From NCBI GenBank assembly GCA_020404485.1, contig DYDT01000014.1, forward strand, positions 1 to 7,068: a DNA stretch of 7,068 nt. Reading direction: 5' to 3'. Origin of the DNA: Rickettsia endosymbiont of Diachasma alloeum. GTDB lineage: Bacteria; Pseudomonadota; Alphaproteobacteria; Rickettsiales; Rickettsiaceae. Below are positions 1 through 6,467 of the stretch, in pieces; the stretch's first letter is position 1; each line of letters opens with the position of its first letter. The notes under the pieces were generated by a model that saw only the letters and a program-made list of their open reading frames with translations, searched no databases and was not told where the DNA came from. The position numbers and the translations under genes are program-made.

Positions 1-15
1 CAATTGGCTATTCAG

Positions 16-57
16 TCGTATAACTTCGTATAATGTATGCTATACGAAGTTATTACG
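16..57 (+). other. Sequencing-library linker containing a complete loxP site (artifact)
   Basis: A perfect 34-bp loxP site occupies 20-53: left arm ATAACTTCGTATA, spacer ATGTATGC, right arm TATACGAAGTTAT. It is flanked by TCGT on the left and TACG on the right. This 42-nt unit is what I recall as the Roche/454 Titanium paired-end linker, used to circularise fragments with Cre recombinase. The same unit restarts at the other end of the window. The 15 bases to its left are then the tag of the other mate and may come from kilobases away. A natural or engineered loxP insertion is much less likely because the linker flanks match as well and both copies sit at the ends. Confidence 0.93.
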
Positions 58-58
58 A

Positions 59-193
59 GGAAAATATTGTTATGGAAAAACTCCTATGCAAACTTTTAAG
101 GATAGTAAGAAATTAGCTGTTGACAAGAATAATGAAATCTTGTATCTTGAATACTCATCTGACAGTTATAACTTATCAGACATTCAGATATAA
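59..193 (+). CDS. Transposase, C-terminal fragment (integrase core, IS481-like), 5' end missing
   Basis: An open frame runs from just after the linker to a TAA and encodes 44 residues. It begins with GKYCYGKTPMQTF, followed by DSKKLAVDKN. The C/Y-GKTPMQTF pattern is typical of the end of the rve integrase core in IS481-type and related transposases, where the last catalytic Glu lies upstream and is not present here. The acidic tail ends at the stop without further domains. Everything upstream is lost where the linker begins, so it cannot be decided whether the gene is intact or a remnant in the genome. The family assignment rests on one short motif and is moderate. A multicopy insertion sequence here would explain why the assembly stopped. 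Confidence 0.68.
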   Translation, partial: GKYCYGKTPMQTFKDSKKLAVDKNNEILYLEYSSDSYNLSDIQI

Positions 194-202
194 AATTTAC
201 AG

Positions 203-224
203 TGTCTGTAAGATGTCTGTAAGA
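203..224. repeat. Tandem duplication of an 11-mer (TGTCTGTAAGA x2)
   Basis: Two perfect, directly adjacent copies of TGTCTGTAAGA lie ten bases after the transposase stop. They are followed by a short inverted pair (AAGAT and ATCTT around CAA). IS481-type elements commonly have termini starting with TGT, so this may be the insertion-sequence end region, but no matching left end is available. The rest of the gap up to rnhB (225-418) is AT-rich with a GCCGC/GCGGC inverted pair at 253-257 and 336-340. I see no coding frame there. Confidence 0.6.
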
Positions 225-379
225 TCAAATCTTGACTTCTACAAATTCTTGTGCCGCTATTTTATCGGTCATTATTATTTTTACTAAGGAATCATGCTTT
301 AATTTTTTGACCACAAAATCTAGTAGTTTTATTTTGCGGCGTATTTTATCCTAATTTGTATGTGATGTCTATATTTATC

Positions 380-394
380 TAAACTTAAAGTTTA
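380..394 (-). terminator. Possible weak terminator hairpin for rnhB
   Basis: TAAACTT and AAGTTTA form a perfect 7-bp stem around a single A, 25 bases beyond the rnhB stop. On the minus strand it is followed by an A/T-rich stretch but not a clean T run. The loop is too small for the full stem to close, so a shorter stem would form. It is offered only as the best hairpin in the expected place. Confidence 0.25.
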
Positions 395-418
395 ATATCA
401 GTATTATAAAGTAAACTT

Positions 419-1009
419 TTATTTATATAAAGCTTTGGTAAAACTTAGACGATGATATGGGGATAAGCCATATTCGTTTATGGCTTGTATATGCTCTTTT
501 GTGCCGTAGCCTGAATTTTTATGCCATAAATATTGTGGGAATTCATTACTTAACTCTAGCATTAATCGGTCTCTAGTAACTTTTGCTACAATAGAAGCTG
601 CGGCAATCGATAGTGATAAATTATCCCCATTTATGATGCTAATAAATCTTTTATCGCAAAATTTCATATTACCATCAACTAAAACTATTGCCGGCTTAGT
701 GCTAAGGCTTTCTGCAGCAAGTATGCAAGCTTTTTTCGTGGCTTCTAATATGTTAATCTCATCGATCTCAGTGTGTGAAATAATACCAATTGCCCAAGTG
801 TAATTAGCAGTTATCTGCTCATATAATAATTCTCTTTTCTTGTTAGAAAGCTTTTTAGAATCCTTAATACCAGCTATAATATTGTCTTGATCAACTATAA
901 CAGCGGCAGCTACTACTGGTCCGGCTAATGGTCCTCTGCCAGCTTCATCTATGCCAGCTAGAATGAAATTTGGGTATTTTTTTTCAAAATGTAATATATC
1001 TATTTCCAT
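419..1009 (-). CDS. rnhB: Ribonuclease HII
   Basis: RNase HII cleaves RNA in RNA-DNA hybrids and incises 5' of single ribonucleotides misincorporated in DNA, starting ribonucleotide excision repair in the cytoplasm. The 196-residue product is of normal length. The N-terminal AGIDEAGRGPLAGP block carries the catalytic pair D21 and E22 and the GRG loop (24-26) that senses the RNA-DNA junction. D112 lies in LVDGN and D129 in the NGD before AAASIVAKVTRD, completing the DEDD metal site. Tyr167 in SGYGTKEH is the conserved junction-recognition tyrosine. The ATG places the DEAGRG block at the usual distance from the N-terminus. It is transcribed divergently from hscB across 61 bp, and no partner gene adjoins it on its strand. 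The gene appears intact. Confidence 0.97.
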   Translation of the reverse strand: MEIDILHFEKKYPNFILAGIDEAGRGPLAGPVVAAAVIVDQDNIIAGIKDSKKLSNKKRELLYEQITANYTWAIGIISHTEIDEINILEATKKACILAAESLSTKPAIVLVDGNMKFCDKRFISIINGDNLSLSIAAASIVAKVTRDRLMLELSNEFPQYLWHKNSGYGTKEHIQAINEYGLSPYHRLSFTKALYK

Positions 1010-1011
1010 AA

Positions 1012-1040
1012 TTGTATATTTTATATTTTTAATGTATGAT
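1012..1040 (+). promoter_or_regulatory. Predicted sigma-70 promoter for the hscB-hscA-fdx run
   Basis: TTGTAT (1012-1017) and TATGAT (1035-1040) are separated by exactly 17 nt in the divergent gap between rnhB and hscB. The predicted start near 1047 leaves a short leader of about 24 nt before the hscB GTG. No operator palindrome, such as an IscR-type site, is evident around it. I could not fix an equally good promoter for rnhB on the other strand. Confidence 0.6.
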
Positions 1041-1070
1041 AAAGCAGTTTAGGATTACAAAAAAGTAAAA

Positions 1071-1571
1071 GTGCAAAATTATTTTGAATTATTAGGGTTA
1101 GAGCAAATTTATAATATTGATTTGAAGATATTAGAAAAGCAATATTTTGCCATGCAGATAAAATATCATCCTGATAAAGCCAAAAATTTGCAAGAAAAAG
1201 AGCAAAATCTTACTATAGCATCAAACCTAAATAAAGCTTATTCTACACTTAAAGATAGTTTAAAGCGTGCTGAATATATGCTGCTTTTGTATGGCGTAAA
1301 CTTAAATGATGAGAAAGTACGCAGCAAGCTTTCAGCTTTTGAGTTAAGTATGTTTTGGGATGCAATGGAGCTTATAGAAAATACTAACTCATATAAAAGT
1401 TTAGAAGAAATAAAAAGCAAATATGAGTTAATGGAAAAAGCTGAAATAAATTTTCTAGCCGAGTCCTTTGAAAAGCAAGATTTATCAGATGCGACTATCA
1501 AAACTAGTAAACTTAAATATATTCATACATTGCTGAGTAAGCTTCAGGAAAAAATGAAATTATGCAAATAA
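1071..1571 (+). CDS. hscB: Fe-S cluster co-chaperone HscB (J-protein)
   Basis: HscB binds the cluster scaffold IscU, delivers it to the Hsp70 HscA and stimulates HscA ATPase, promoting transfer of [2Fe-2S] clusters to acceptor proteins. The 166-residue product has an N-terminal J domain (about 1-72) with the essential HPD tripeptide at 33-35, then the [10 protein letters not shown] segment that begins the HscB-specific part. A helical C-terminal IscU-binding domain follows. The start is GTG: the encoded [10 protein letters not shown] matches the usual HscB N-terminus, and no in-frame ATG lies suitably nearby. There is no clear Shine-Dalgarno site, only an A-rich run. The 3' end overlaps hscA by 10 bp, implying translational coupling. 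Confidence 0.95.
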   Translation: MQNYFELLGLEQIYNIDLKILEKQYFAMQIKYHPDKAKNLQEKEQNLTIASNLNKAYSTLKDSLKRAEYMLLLYGVNLNDEKVRSKLSAFELSMFWDAMELIENTNSYKSLEEIKSKYELMEKAEINFLAESFEKQDLSDATIKTSKLKYIHTLLSKLQEKMKLCK

Positions 1572-3349
1572 TAGAAATTAGAGAACCAGGGCAAGCAGAA
1601 TCTAAACAAGAAGCTAAAATAGCTGTGGGTATAGATTTTGGCACTACTAACTCGCTAATAGCTATTTCAGTTGGTAGAGAAGTTAAAATTATACAAACTG
1701 AAGATAATAAAGAATTAATCCCAACTACTATAGAATTTACGAATAACAATATTATAGTAGGTAGTAATAAAGGTTTACGCTCAATTAAAAGGTTATTCGG
1801 CAAAACATTAAATGAAATTCTAAATACTCCTGCTCTTTTTTCTTTAGTTAAAGATTATATAGATCTGCAAGGTCAAGAAGTTAAATTAAATTTTGCCAAT
1901 AATCAAATGCGGATTGCTGAGGTTGCGGCAGAAGTTTTTATATATTTAAAGCAGCAAGCAGAAAAAGAGCTTGCAACTGAAGTAACTCAAGCTGTTATTA
2001 CTGTTCCTGCTCACTTTAATGATGCTGCAAGAGGGCAGGTGATGTTTGCCGCAAAGCTTGCAGGTTTAGAAGTTCTAAGGTTGATTGCAGAGCCTACTGC
2101 AGCTGCTTATGCTTACGGATTAAATAAAAACCAAACAGGTTGTTATCTTGTATATGATTTAGGCGGCGGTACTTTTGACGTATCAATTCTAAATATTACA
2201 GAGGGAGTTTTTCAGGTTATAGCAACAAGTGGTGATAATATGCTTGGCGGCGATGATATAGATAAAATCATTGTTGATTATTTTTGTAATAAATTTAATT
2301 TACCTGATAATTTAGATACTTTGCAGATCGCTAAAAAAGCAAAAGAAGCATTATCGAACCAAGATAGTTTTGAGTTCAATAACATATCGTTTGATAAACA
2401 AACATTTGAACAGTTAATTACCCCTATAATAGGTCGTACAATCAATATAGCCAAAGAATGTTTGGAAATAGCAGGAAATCCGAACATAGATGGCATTATT
2501 TTGGTGGGTGGCGTAACTCGTATTCCGTTAATTAAGGATGAATTGTATAAAGCTTTTAAAGTAAATATTTTCTCAGATATTGATCCTGATAAAGCTATTG
2601 TATACGGGGCTGCACTGCAAGCAGAGAATCTAACAACACCGAACATCGATTCATTATTGATTGATGTAGTACCTTTATCTTTAGGTATGGAATTGTATGG
2701 CGGCATTGTTGAAAAAATTATCATGCGAAATACTCCGATCCCTATTTCTGTGGTAAAAGAATTTACAACTTATACTGATAATCAAACCGGCATACAATTT
2801 CATATACTACAAGGTGAACGTGAAATGGTAACAGATTGCCGCACTTTGGCTAGGTTTGAGCTAAAGGGCCTTCCTCCTATGAAAGCAGGGAGTATTAGAG
2901 CGGAAGTTACTTTTGCTATTGATGCTGACGGTATATTATCTGTTTCTGCTTACGAAAAAATAAGTAATACCTCACATATCATAGAAGTGCAGCCGGATTA
3001 CGGAATTGATACAAGTGAAGTTGATAAGATTTTAGAAAATGCTTATAAAAATGCTAAACTAGATCATGCTGCAAGATTATTACAAGAAACAGTTATTGAA
3101 GCTGAATCTTTGATTTTTAATATAGAGCATGCTATTAAAGAATTAGTAGATTTACTATCAGAAAATGAAAAGCATATAATAAGTAATTTATTAAATAATA
3201 TAAAGCATGCAATAGATGCACGAGATCGTGCTTTAATTAATAATGCCGTTAAAGATTTTAAATCTAAAACAAAAAAATCTTTAAATACAAAAATTAATGT
3301 AGTAATTAGTGATTTGTTAAAAGGTAAAAATATCAATCAAATTAAATAA
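1562..3349 (+). CDS. hscA: Fe-S cluster chaperone HscA (specialised Hsp70)
   Basis: HscA is the Hsp70 dedicated to IscU. ATP-driven cycling with HscB releases clusters from the scaffold to apo-proteins. At 595 residues it is slightly shorter than E. coli HscA (616). The nucleotide-binding domain shows GIDFGTTNS (23-31), [12 protein letters not shown] (175-186), [11 protein letters not shown] (198-208) and LVGGVTRIP (314-322). The interdomain linker is [11 protein letters not shown] from 368. The beta substrate-binding domain follows to about residue 500, then a helical lid ending in a Lys/Asn-rich tail. The N-terminal extension with EPGQ before GIDFG matches the HscA rather than the DnaK pattern and supports the ATG used. 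The start codon lies inside the hscB end. The stop codon touches the edge of a palindromic repeat. Confidence 0.96.
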   Translation: MQIIEIREPGQAESKQEAKIAVGIDFGTTNSLIAISVGREVKIIQTEDNKELIPTTIEFTNNNIIVGSNKGLRSIKRLFGKTLNEILNTPALFSLVKDYIDLQGQEVKLNFANNQMRIAEVAAEVFIYLKQQAEKELATEVTQAVITVPAHFNDAARGQVMFAAKLAGLEVLRLIAEPTAAAYAYGLNKNQTGCYLVYDLGGGTFDVSILNITEGVFQVIATSGDNMLGGDDIDKIIVDYFCNKFNLPDNLDTLQIAKKAKEALSNQDSFEFNNISFDKQTFEQLITPIIGRTINIAKECLEIAGNPNIDGIILVGGVTRIPLIKDELYKAFKVNIFSDIDPDKAIVYGAALQAENLTTPNIDSLLIDVVPLSLGMELYGGIVEKIIMRNTPIPISVVKEFTTYTDNQTGIQFHILQGEREMVTDCRTLARFELKGLPPMKAGSIRAEVTFAIDADGILSVSAYEKISNTSHIIEVQPDYGIDTSEVDKILENAYKNAKLDHAARLLQETVIEAESLIFNIEHAIKELVDLLSENEKHIISNLLNNIKHAIDARDRALINNAVKDFKSKTKKSLNTKINVVISDLLKGKNINQIK

Positions 3350-3467
3350 CTTACTTCTAAAGGTAATTTGTACGTCAATCCGTTACTCGCATCCTCACGT
3401 ACGTTTATGTACGCTGCGGTGCTGCGTTCTGTGTTTCCTGCAAATTCCTCTTTATAAGATAAGTTAT
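3346..3467. repeat. RPE-like palindromic element between hscA and fdx
   Basis: The outer ends ATAACTTA and TAAGTTAT are exact inverted copies. Inside them CTAAAGGTAATTTG faces CAAATTCCTCTTTATAAG, a near match with small indels. The apex is CGTAC, loop GTTTAT, GTACG, with GCATC and GGTGC pairing below it. The block is about 120 bp, more GC-rich than its surroundings and built as one long imperfect hairpin, as described for Rickettsia palindromic elements. I cannot assign a family number. It begins on the hscA stop codon and occupies most of the gap to fdx, so it must be transcribed if the genes form an operon. Confidence 0.75.
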
Positions 3468-3486
3468 ATGAAAAATCTAAGGAAGA

Positions 3487-3492
3487 AAGAGG
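3487..3492 (+). promoter_or_regulatory. Ribosome binding site of fdx
   Basis: AAGAGG lies three bases before the ATG within a purine-rich run, the clearest Shine-Dalgarno-like site in the window. Its spacing is shorter than usual. The upstream GGAAG (3481-3485) is an alternative at ten bases. This suggests fdx initiates independently of hscA translation, as expected across a palindrome. Confidence 0.45.
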
Positions 3493-3495
3493 ATA

Positions 3496-3831
3496 ATGTC
3501 AAAAACAATAAAAGTTACATTTATTATAAATAATGGGGAAGAGAAAATAATAGAAGTACCGCTGGGACTTTCTATTTTAGAAGTTGCTCATAGTAATAGT
3601 ATAGATCTTGAGGGTGCTTGTGAAGGTTCTCTTGCCTGTGCTACTTGCCATGTTATTTTAGAGGAAGAATTTTACAACAAATTAGAAAAACCTAAGGACG
3701 AAGAAGAAGATATGCTTGACTTAGCCTTTGGTCTTACAGATACTTCTAGATTAGGGTGTCAGATTATTTTAACCGAAAAACTAGACGGTATAAAAGTACG
3801 TCTCCCTTCCGCTACTCGTAACATAAAATAA
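3496..3831 (+). CDS. fdx: [2Fe-2S] ferredoxin, Isc/adrenodoxin type
   Basis: This small soluble ferredoxin donates electrons during Fe-S cluster assembly on IscU and binds one [2Fe-2S] cluster. The 111 residues match the family length (E. coli Fdx 111). The ligands are Cys42, Cys48 and Cys51 in the C-X5-C-X2-C loop ([13 protein letters not shown]) and Cys88 in RLGCQI. The acidic stretch between residues 56 and 75 (including DEEEDMLD) is the known partner-docking region of adrenodoxin-like ferredoxins. It follows hscA on the same strand, matching the hscB-hscA-fdx order of proteobacterial isc clusters, although a palindromic repeat separates them here. The gene is intact. Confidence 0.96.
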   Translation: MSKTIKVTFIINNGEEKIIEVPLGLSILEVAHSNSIDLEGACEGSLACATCHVILEEEFYNKLEKPKDEEEDMLDLAFGLTDTSRLGCQIILTEKLDGIKVRLPSATRNIK

Positions 3832-3843
3832 TGGATTAAAAAA

Positions 3844-4914
3844 GTGATACGTAAAATACTTATTTTTGTTTTCTTAGCCTTTACTATAGTATGGTTTGCT
3901 GCTGCTTATACTTTAAAAAATAATGTAATAAATTTAATTAAAAACTCTGAATCGGATAATCTTAAAATATCTTATAATACAGTTAAATTTTCAGGATATC
4001 CGTTTCACTGGAAAATTACTATAACAGATCCAAAAGTAAAATTAATAGATCATGTAAATTCTAAAGAGCTTTCAAGTGAAAATATTGTTTTAAGTATTAA
4101 ATTTAGTACTAAGAAAGCTACTTTAAATTTTGGACCATTTATTAAAGAAATAGATAATTATGGGGATAAAACATTCACTTATGATATGCGTAGTGAAGAA
4201 GATATAAAAGGAATAGGGAAATTTAATAAACCTTTGTATAAAATATCTAAAGATGATGATTTAAAAGAAGTAATAAAATCGATTCAGCTTAATAATAAAT
4301 CATTATTAATATTTAAAAATGATGAAGAGATTTTCAAAATTAATGACTTAGCTTTCTTTATTTCTAAGAAAAATATGACAGATAGTGAAGATATTTCATT
4401 GATTTTAAATATGAATTATGACTCTGAAAAGAACATAGCTAATTTTAAAAATGCTAATTTAGATATTGTTGCTTTATTAAAATTTGCTCCTGATGGTGAA
4501 AATTCTGCTATTTTACAAAATTTTAATGTAGAGAAATTTGTCTTTAGTTGTGATCATAACTCTAAAATCAATCTAAATGGTGCTTTACAGTTTTTTGCTA
4601 ACAAATTACCACAAGGTAAGTTATCATTTGAGCTTGAAAATTATCACTCTATTATTGATAAGTTATTACCTAATAATATTATGTTTTCTAAAAAATTTAT
4701 TAAAACAGTTATTGCTAAAGCAGTTAATAAAGTTTCCGATGAAGCTGTAGTTAAAGAATCAGATGGCTCAAATCCTGATTATAATAATATAGAAAAAGCT
4801 AAGTTTGATGTTGAATTTTCTGAAAAAGGAATAAATATCGGTTCTATTAATTTACTTGAGTTAAAACTTGGCGATAGTAAAGAAGAACAGCAGCCTGAAA
4901 ATCATGCGAATTAA
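3844..4914 (+). CDS. Membrane-anchored hypothetical protein, DUF2125-like
   Basis: The function is unknown. The 356-residue product starts with a short basic segment (MIRK) and one hydrophobic helix (about 5-22), so it is probably an inner-membrane-anchored protein with its bulk in the periplasm. Residues 49-63 contain [14 protein letters not shown], which resembles the G-[YF]-P-F-x-W-x-[VI] block near the N-terminus of alphaproteobacterial DUF2125 proteins. The remainder is Lys/Asn/Asp-rich with alternating beta-like stretches and no catalytic motif that I recognise. The start is GTG: the nearby upstream ATG at 3832 runs into a stop after one codon, and GTG gives the anchor its normal form. 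It begins 12 bp after fdx and ends 4 bp before the next start, so it is probably co-transcribed. Assignment to DUF2125 is from motif memory only. Confidence 0.72.
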   Translation: MIRKILIFVFLAFTIVWFAAAYTLKNNVINLIKNSESDNLKISYNTVKFSGYPFHWKITITDPKVKLIDHVNSKELSSENIVLSIKFSTKKATLNFGPFIKEIDNYGDKTFTYDMRSEEDIKGIGKFNKPLYKISKDDDLKEVIKSIQLNNKSLLIFKNDEEIFKINDLAFFISKKNMTDSEDISLILNMNYDSEKNIANFKNANLDIVALLKFAPDGENSAILQNFNVEKFVFSCDHNSKINLNGALQFFANKLPQGKLSFELENYHSIIDKLLPNNIMFSKKFIKTVIAKAVNKVSDEAVVKESDGSNPDYNNIEKAKFDVEFSEKGINIGSINLLELKLGDSKEEQQPENHAN

Positions 4915-4918
4915 TTAT

Positions 4919-5875
4919 ATGAATAACCTTAAATTAGTATTATATAGCTTTATTTTTAGTATAATTCTTACATGTAGTGATATTTATGCTGATCAAAAGC
5001 AAAAAGTCTTGAAGATTGGTACTGGCTCTATTTTGCAAGGTTATTATTCTATAGGTCTTGATTTATGCAAAACAATTATAGGAGATGAAAAAAATAACGA
5101 AAATATAGTATGCGAAGTTGTTGCAACAAATGGTAGTATTGAAAATTTAAAATTATTGCAACAAGGTAAAATCGATTTAGCCTTAGTGCAGGCAAATATT
5201 GCAGTAGAAGCATATGACGGAATAGGTTATTATAGCGATAAAGAAAAAATGCAAAATCTACGTCAGGTGTTAAACTTACATGATGAATTTTTTACAGTTG
5301 TCGTAAAAGATGAGGATAAGATAAAGTTTTTTGCTGATATTGATGGGAAAAGAATAACTAGTGGTCCAGAATATTCTAGCAGCAATATTACTTATGATGC
5401 GATGTGTTCTCTATATAAATTTGCTAAAGAACCAATAAACACTGATATTAATTACGAAGATTCTATCGATAAATTCTGTCAAAAAGAAATAGATGCTATA
5501 ATTATGATGGTTGGACATCCAAACACTTTAGTGAATTTAATTGCTAATAGATGTGAAATCGATTTTGTTTCAATTGAAAATGATAAAATAGCCGAGTTAA
5601 TACAACAAAATAGAGCTTTTCGCAAAGCAGAGCTTCATAAAGGCTTATATCCAGGCATTACAGATGATCAAACAACTGTAAAAGTATCAGCAATTTTAGT
5701 AACTAGAGATAATGTAGATTCTAATATGTTAGATAAATTTATTGGTGCTTTTCATAGAAATGTTGCAAATTTTAAACTTTCTAATTATTTATTGAACAAT
5801 ATTAACATTAACTATTTTGCCGATACTCAAAACTTTGTTTTACCAAAACATGATTCGGTAAGAAATAGAGAATAA
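4919..5875 (+). CDS. TAXI-family periplasmic solute-binding protein
   Basis: TAXI proteins are the substrate-binding component of one class of TRAP transporters; dicarboxylates and glutamate-like ligands are known for some. From the ATG chosen, the 318-residue product has a signal peptide with a basic n-region, hydrophobic core (about 6-18) and likely cleavage after ...IYA at 24. The mature N-terminus LKIGTGSILQGYYSIG (31-46) corresponds to the family's I-G-T-G-x(3)-G-x-Y-Y motif. NGSIENLKLLQQGKIDLALVQ (71-91) and DIDGKRITSGP (141-151) are further family blocks. Starts at 4904 (ATG) or 4868 (TTG) would add residues before the signal peptide and overlap the preceding gene. No TRAP membrane subunits are nearby, so the partner permease, if any, is elsewhere. 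The ligand is unknown. Confidence 0.85.
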   Translation: MNNLKLVLYSFIFSIILTCSDIYADQKQKVLKIGTGSILQGYYSIGLDLCKTIIGDEKNNENIVCEVVATNGSIENLKLLQQGKIDLALVQANIAVEAYDGIGYYSDKEKMQNLRQVLNLHDEFFTVVVKDEDKIKFFADIDGKRITSGPEYSSSNITYDAMCSLYKFAKEPINTDINYEDSIDKFCQKEIDAIIMMVGHPNTLVNLIANRCEIDFVSIENDKIAELIQQNRAFRKAELHKGLYPGITDDQTTVKVSAILVTRDNVDSNMLDKFIGAFHRNVANFKLSNYLLNNININYFADTQNFVLPKHDSVRNRE

Positions 5876-5892
5876 CTATTTATTAAAGTACT

Positions 5893-6324
5893 ATGTTTAA
5901 AAATATACTTATACCTATAGATTTAGCAGATAAAAAGTCTATGAAAGCTCTTCTTTCTAAAGCTTTAATGTTTGCAACGACTTCTCAAGCAAAGCTGCAT
6001 TTTATATATGTGATTTCTGATTTTGGTATGAAAATGGTCGAAGATTATTTACCTAAAAACTGGATTGCAGAAAAAAAAGCAAAATATCAAACTCAGGTAA
6101 AAGAGCTTATAAAACAATATGTACCGGATGAGATTGAAGCCGATTATTACATAGGTAGCGGTGCTGTTTATGATGAAATAATTAAGCGTTCCAATGATAT
6201 CAAAGCTGATTTAATAATAATCTCAGCAGTTAGACCGCAGCTGAGAGATTATATGCTTGGTCCTAATGCCTCTAAAATCGTTTGTCACTCTAGTATATCA
6301 GTCTTAGTAGTAAGGGACGAGTAA
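5893..6324 (+). CDS. Universal stress protein, UspA family
   Basis: This is a single-domain cytoplasmic USP of 143 residues, the usual length. It shows the first strand FKNILIPIDLAD with Asp10 at the nucleotide pocket, a second strand LHFIYVIS, and a C-terminal block (111-143) ending in SISVLVVRDE. The classical ATP motif G-x2-G-x9-G-[ST] is incomplete: the first part reads SAVRPQLRDYMLG, so the first two glycines are absent while the later G123-P-N-A is kept. This fits the UspF/alphaproteobacterial pattern with an S-H-R-P-type motif. Nucleotide binding therefore cannot be assumed. It starts 17 bp after the TAXI gene on the same strand and may be the last gene of the run. It has no clear Shine-Dalgarno site. 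Confidence 0.9.
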   Translation: MFKNILIPIDLADKKSMKALLSKALMFATTSQAKLHFIYVISDFGMKMVEDYLPKNWIAEKKAKYQTQVKELIKQYVPDEIEADYYIGSGAVYDEIIKRSNDIKADLIIISAVRPQLRDYMLGPNASKIVCHSSISVLVVRDE

Positions 6325-6336
6325 TTAAACCTCGTC
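6316..6336 (+). terminator. Hairpin over the usp stop codon, possible weak terminator
   Basis: GACGAG and CTCGTC form a 6-bp stem around a nine-base loop that includes the TAA stop. No T run follows immediately, though the sequence beyond is T/A-rich. A second AT-only hairpin (CAAAAA and TTTTTG, 6355-6371) follows. Together they could end the upstream transcript inefficiently. Confidence 0.3.
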
Positions 6337-6403
6337 TATCAACTTTTCATTTATCAAAAATATACTTTTTGTTTGCAAATAAATAACTAATTAAACAATA
6401 ATT

Positions 6404-6432
6404 TATATTTTCTATTAATAATAGAAAATATA
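6404..6432. terminator. Perfect 13-bp inverted repeat, terminator or regulatory hairpin
   Basis: TATATTTTCTATT and AATAGAAAATATA are exact inverted copies separated by AAT. The repeat ends one base before the -35 box of the next promoter. It could close the usp transcript or serve as a binding site controlling that promoter. It lacks the GC-rich stem and T tract of a standard terminator, so its role is undecided. Confidence 0.4.
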
Positions 6433-6433
6433 G

Positions 6434-6461
6434 TTGACATTTTAGAAAAGTTAGCTAAAAT
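6434..6461 (+). promoter_or_regulatory. Strong sigma-70 promoter without a downstream protein gene
   Basis: A perfect -35 box TTGACA (6434-6439) is followed after 16 nt by TAAAAT (6456-6461), the best promoter in the window. The predicted start near 6468 is immediately before a hairpin with a GCAA loop. No credible coding gene follows, so the promoter most likely drives a non-coding transcript. Confidence 0.62.
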
Positions 6462-6467
6462 CCTTTG

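Noticed and set aside
16..57. loxP as a natural Cre target, P1-related element or engineered transposon end
   Set aside because: The flanking bases also match the sequencing linker, both copies sit at the window ends, and the right one is truncated there. There is no cre gene, marker or transposon end.
232..264. Promoter beginning TTGACT reading out of the insertion sequence
   Set aside because: The only -10-like sequence (TATTTT) is 21 nt away, which is too far, and no plus-strand gene follows.
1513..1803. Minus-strand open frame across hscB/hscA
   Set aside because: It is antisense to the well-supported HscA N-terminus and contains no family motif.
2278..2724. Minus-strand open frame of 148 codons inside hscA
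   Set aside because: It is a shadow of the HscA nucleotide-binding and linker region, with no independent start signal.
4868..4918. Upstream TTG or ATG (4904) start for the TAXI protein
   Set aside because: Either would overlap the preceding gene and place extra residues before a signal peptide that is complete from 4919. The 4904 start cannot be fully excluded.
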